A stretch of DNA of 64,000 bases from the NCBI GenBank assembly GCA_905221605.1, contig CAJNDS010000335.1, forward strand, positions 830,910 to 894,909, in the 5' to 3' direction. The notes beneath the pieces are model-generated. The model saw only the letters and a list, made by a program, of their open reading frames with translations. It ran no database searches and was not told the DNA's origin. Origin of the DNA: Symbiodinium natans. Lineage: Eukaryota > Sar > Dinophyceae > Suessiales > Symbiodiniaceae. Shown piece by piece: positions 60,575 to 64,000 of the stretch. The translations under genes and the position numbers were made by a program. Numbering within the stretch: the first letter of the stretch is position 1; each line of letters begins with the position of its first letter.

Positions 60575-61335
60575 ATATTTCTTTAATGGGACCTTGTACT
60601 GCCTTAACCCCCAACAGCCGGTTCCCTTCGAAGCCCTATACCCTCAAGCCCCTGTGATTTGAAGACATTCAAAAAATCAAAAGAACTCTCGAAACTTCAC
60701 CGGCCCTGAACCCTTCATAACCTCAAGCAATTTCAAGAAGCACTAAACCCTGAACCCTACACCCTAAACCTTAAACCATAAACCCGTAACAGATGCCTTT
60801 CGCCGAAGGGCTCAGTTCAGGGTGTAGGGCAGTGTAGGGCCGCTTCCGACTTTTCGATGTCTTTTGTTTTTTTAGGTGGTTTGGATTTCGGATTTTGGGC
60901 TCACGCCTTGGTTTAGGGGTTGGGTTTAGGAGTGTGGGGTTTAGGGGTTCAAGGGTTTCGGGGTTTAGGGGTTTAGGGTCTCAGGGCTTGCACGTAGTGT
61001 TTCCGCTGCGGGGTGTCAAGCTGCAACCTGGAAAGCCCCCGAAGTCTTTCGGAGTTCGGCCAGGGATTCGGGTTTTGGGGGTCTGAGGGGTCTCGGGTTT
61101 AGGGGATCGAGGGTTTAAGGGGGTTTTTCGGGATTTGGAGTTTTGTTTTTTAAGGCTTGGGGGTTTTGGGGGCCTCAGGACCTTTCTGTTCAGGGTTAAG
61201 CGCACATGGGCTTTCGAGGTGGAGAAGTACAAGAAGCAGGCAGGCTGCCCAGCTCTGTGCGCGACACCTGAACCCTACACTCTACGAAGGTGGCTTAGAG
61301 AACAAGATGGCCTTCCCTTGGGCAAAAAGGAAAGA
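60573..61335. other. unassigned interval
   Basis: Scattered TTTAGGG and CCCTAAA-like fragments (60745-60790, 60910-60985, 61075-61130). No supported gene. Confidence 0.5.
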
Positions 61336-61402
61336 ACCCTAAACCCTAAACCCTAAACCCTAAACCCTAAACCCTAAACCCTAAACCCTAAGCCCCAAGC
61401 CC
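61336..61402. repeat. interstitial CCCTAAA array
   Basis: About nine units. Confidence 0.95.
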
Positions 61403-61736
61403 CGAGCATCCCTGCCTTTACACGCGACTGCCATGGAACCTCCAAGTAAGCCCTAGATTGGGGCGAGAGGCCTCTTGACTGGCACAGTTTCGCTGCGCTT
61501 CGGGTTTCAGTCTGCCCAGCTTTCTGGCAGATTTTTTTTGTGGGTTCTGTTTTGCAGATGAAGAGGGGGTTTAGGGTTTAGGGTTAGGATTCAGGGTAGC
61601 TAGAATCAGAAGTGCTAATTTAGGGAGCTTGTAGCCCTACTTGTCACGGTTTCCAGATCCTGCCAGGTCGTGGGCTTGCCCCCAGACCCTTAACCCCCCA
61701 AACCCCGTGTGGGCCGACTGTGCACTTCGAAGCACT
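61403..61736. other. unassigned interval
   Basis: One short TTTAGGG run near 61568-61586. Otherwise nothing was recognised. Confidence 0.5.
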
Positions 61737-61850
61737 TTTGGGGTTTAGGGTTTAGGGTTTAGGGTTTGGGGGTTTAGGGGTTTAGGGGTTTAGGGTGTTA
61801 GGGTCTAGGGTCCGGGGGTTCGGGTTTAGGGTTCAGGGCTTAGGGTGTGA
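61737..61850. repeat. TTTAGGG array in opposite orientation
   Basis: About 15 TTTAGGG/GTTTAGGGG units, some degenerate. The G-rich strand is on the plus strand here, opposite to most arrays in the region. Confidence 0.9.
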
Positions 61851-61970
61851 AGGCTTCGGGTTGGCAAGGTGCACGATGAGCTTTTGGATGCCGAGACCCG
61901 GCGCATCGCCTCACTGCTGGTCCGCGTGCCTGCACGAATTGCTTGTAGGTTCTTGGGTAGATGATAAGTA

Positions 61971-62029
61971 GGGTTTAGGGTTTAGGGTTTGGGGTTTGGG
62001 GTTTGGGGTTTAGGGTTTAGGGTTTCATG
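61971..62029. repeat. TTTAGGG array
   Basis: About eight TTTAGGG/TTTGGGG units on the plus strand. Confidence 0.9.
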
Positions 62030-62667
62030 GCGGCCTTTTTATATCCAGGGCACGTCAAAAAGGGACCATAATCTCGAGGCAGGGCTGAGAGTTACGGGGC
62101 CAGGCCTAACCCTAACGCCTAGCCAAACGTTGGCATGTTCCCCTTATACTAGCCAGGCTCCTGTGGCTACTCGCTTCTTGACCGAAGCGCTCGGGAACAG
62201 CCGCAGTTTCAACCCAATGTGCAAAGGTTCAGGGCTCTCGGCCTTGTGTTTTGATGCTCGAGCTCGAGACCGCGAAAAAGCCTTTGGCACTTTTCGGGTA
62301 TAGTGTTATCCTAAACCATAAACCATATACCTTAAACCCTAAACCCTAAACCCAAGAAAGATTCTTGCCCGAAACCCTAAACCCTAAACTCGAAACCCTA
62401 AACCCTCTCACAAGGCGCTTGAAATCCTCCCGCAAACCCTGTTAACACATTCTTGTGCGCTTAGGGTTTAGGGCTCAGGTTCCAAAGCCTTTCCCCAACC
62501 TTGGAGCCTGCATTCAGGTGGACGCAGAAAAGCACCTGGAGGGCAAACATCTGGAGGTCGAACATCTGCTCCGAAACCTTAATCAGGTATAGGGTTCAGG
62601 CTTCAGGGATTGGGGGTTGATTTCCTACTACCGGAAGCACGATTCTTATGTTCCCGTTCAGAAACTT
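62030..62667. other. unassigned interval with short CCCTAAA tract
   Basis: A CCCTAAA tract lies at 62332-62405, interrupted by 20 or so other bases. No gene is supported. Confidence 0.5.
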
Positions 62668-62788
62668 TAAACCCTAAACCCTAAACCCTAAACCCTAAAC
62701 CCTAAACCCTAAACCCTAAACCCTAAACCCTAAACCCTAAACCCTAAAGCCTAAACCCTAAACCCTAAACCCTAAACCCTAAACCCCT
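62668..62788. repeat. interstitial CCCTAAA array
   Basis: About 17 units. Confidence 0.95.
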
Positions 62789-64000
62789 GAAGCCGAACCT
62801 TTGGGCATCTCGTCGGGTTCAGGGCTGAGGAGGGGGCTCAGGGTTTAGAGGGTTCGAGGACTCTGGGCTTATATCAGGAATTTTGGGCTTAGGGAATGTC
62901 GGGGCCCAGTGGCTAAGCCCAAAAACCCACAACCCTACTTCAAGGAATCGTTTAGGGGGGTTAGGACGCACAACAGGATTCTTCATGCGTCCGTAAGCTC
63001 CCTTATAATATTGCTATGGAGCTCCGTTCGCAAGTTCGCATGATGCTTCGCCTTTAGGACGTACCATTCATCTCTCTCACGCTTGCTCCACAGCCTTCAT
63101 GGACAGGCTCATGGTAAAGATACTGGCAGAAGGCCGGAAGGTACCGCCTGTCTAACCTTCCAGAATTTCCCTGTCACACCTTGAGAATCTATTCTCGCGC
63201 TCTGAATCACCCTCAAGAACCACCCTCGGGACCCCAACATCAGGTTCTTCAGCTATCAGCGCACGGGGTAGTCCTAAGGTTTACTGGGTCGTTAAGTATC
63301 ATAACTAGCCTGTACACCTTTTTGCTTTCACCTCAATCATCAGGGTCATTAAGGTACCAATCATCGGTTCTTGACAACACACCTTGATTAACTAGCCCTC
63401 GTCGGTTCTCTTCACACGGGCTTTTCATATCGAGGGGCAAGGAGCGCACGCCCTTAATAGTGAGATTATGAGTGCGCCCGTGAAGACAATGATAGTAATA
63501 AAGGTGTGAACACAGTTAACATTCCAAAAAACCCATTAATCATGTTAAGATTACACGCGCGTTCGCTTGCAATTTTATTATTGGTTTAGGTAGGTGGTTC
63601 AGGGTTGCAACTGATGGATGGTCATCCTCCAATTCCAGCCATCCCGAAAAAATCCCAAGCCAGTAAAGCTCAAACTCGGAACCCCAGACATCCCTGAACT
63701 CTGAACCCCAGACATCCTTGAACTCCTGAAGAATCAAGCAAAACAACCTCTATGCCCTAAGTGCTCAATAGCTCAACTTCTAAAGCCCAAATCCCTCGCA
63801 AACACCCTCCGAAACCCTAAGCCGTACAACCTAAAACCCTAAACTCTTTGAAGCCGAGCCCTAAACCCTAAATAGACCCGACATTCTTAACACACTGAAG
63901 CCTGTACCCTGCCGTGCCAGGAGGCACACAGATGCGCCTGCGAGGCGTTGGCGGCCGGCCGCCGTGCAGGTTGCCTTGCTTCTGGTTTAGGGGTTTAGGG
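62789..64000. other. unassigned right end with an AT-richer island
   Basis: 62980-63560 has balanced, telomere-free sequence unlike its surroundings. No open frame of note or RNA gene was recognised. CCCTAAA-like fragments resume at 63810-63870. The window ends in GGTTTAGGG units. Confidence 0.4.

Noticed and set aside
57001-64000. True chromosome end
   Set aside because: The arrays are short, interrupted, in both orientations and embedded in unique sequence on both sides.

Overview
The window reads as dinoflagellate nuclear DNA. Grounds: many interstitial TTTAGGG/CCCTAAA tracts (the telomere type known from dinoflagellates and plants), a 12-base match to the 3' end of the dinoflagellate spliced leader inside one LTR family, very long intronless retroelement ORFs, and almost no compact host genes. 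The species cannot be named from sequence alone. No bacterial operon, CRISPR array, rRNA or tRNA gene was found.

Layout. 1-3200: unassigned flank, then a minisatellite and CGT-rich low-complexity block. 3380-5555 (minus): a candidate multi-exon host gene with a P-loop NTPase domain. 5960-47000: a four-level nest of retroelements. The oldest layer (F) is a decayed retroviral-type integrase gene on the minus strand, split between about 5960-6131 and 46265-46765. It was hit by copia element A (minus, 6132-46264, target duplication TTTCA in + orientation). A was then hit twice: by copia element B (minus, 13357-33311, duplication TCTTT) between gag and pol, and by D (plus, 35997-45872, duplication CGATG), a sister copy of A that landed inside A's primer-binding site. 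B in turn carries C (minus, 14317-23499), a DIRS/Ngaro-type tyrosine-recombinase retroelement with split direct repeats. C sits near the 3' end of B's single long ORF, with no target duplication. About 47000-48900: weak repeats, a (GTA)n tract and one small ORF with a signal peptide. 48900-54833 (plus): a decayed copia element E whose LTR is related to that of A and D. 54834-64000: intergenic DNA dominated by telomere-like tracts in both orientations, GA and ATT microsatellites, and two foldback structures.

How the genes work together. Each element carries its own replication set: gag zinc knuckle, protease, integrase and RT/RNase H in copia A, B, D and E; gag, RT/RNase H and tyrosine recombinase in C. 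The unusual material is the cargo. C fuses a predicted 2OG-Fe(II) dioxygenase and a predicted C5-methyltransferase-like domain upstream of its RT. E has a methyltransferase-like tail after RNase H and a separate env-like membrane protein. B has membrane segments before gag and a membrane plus coiled-coil tail after RNase H. A and D have a roughly 700-residue uncharacterised tail with a zinc-ribbon-like motif. The nesting order was derived directly from target duplications and restored reading frames. Functions of the cargo domains are inference from motifs.
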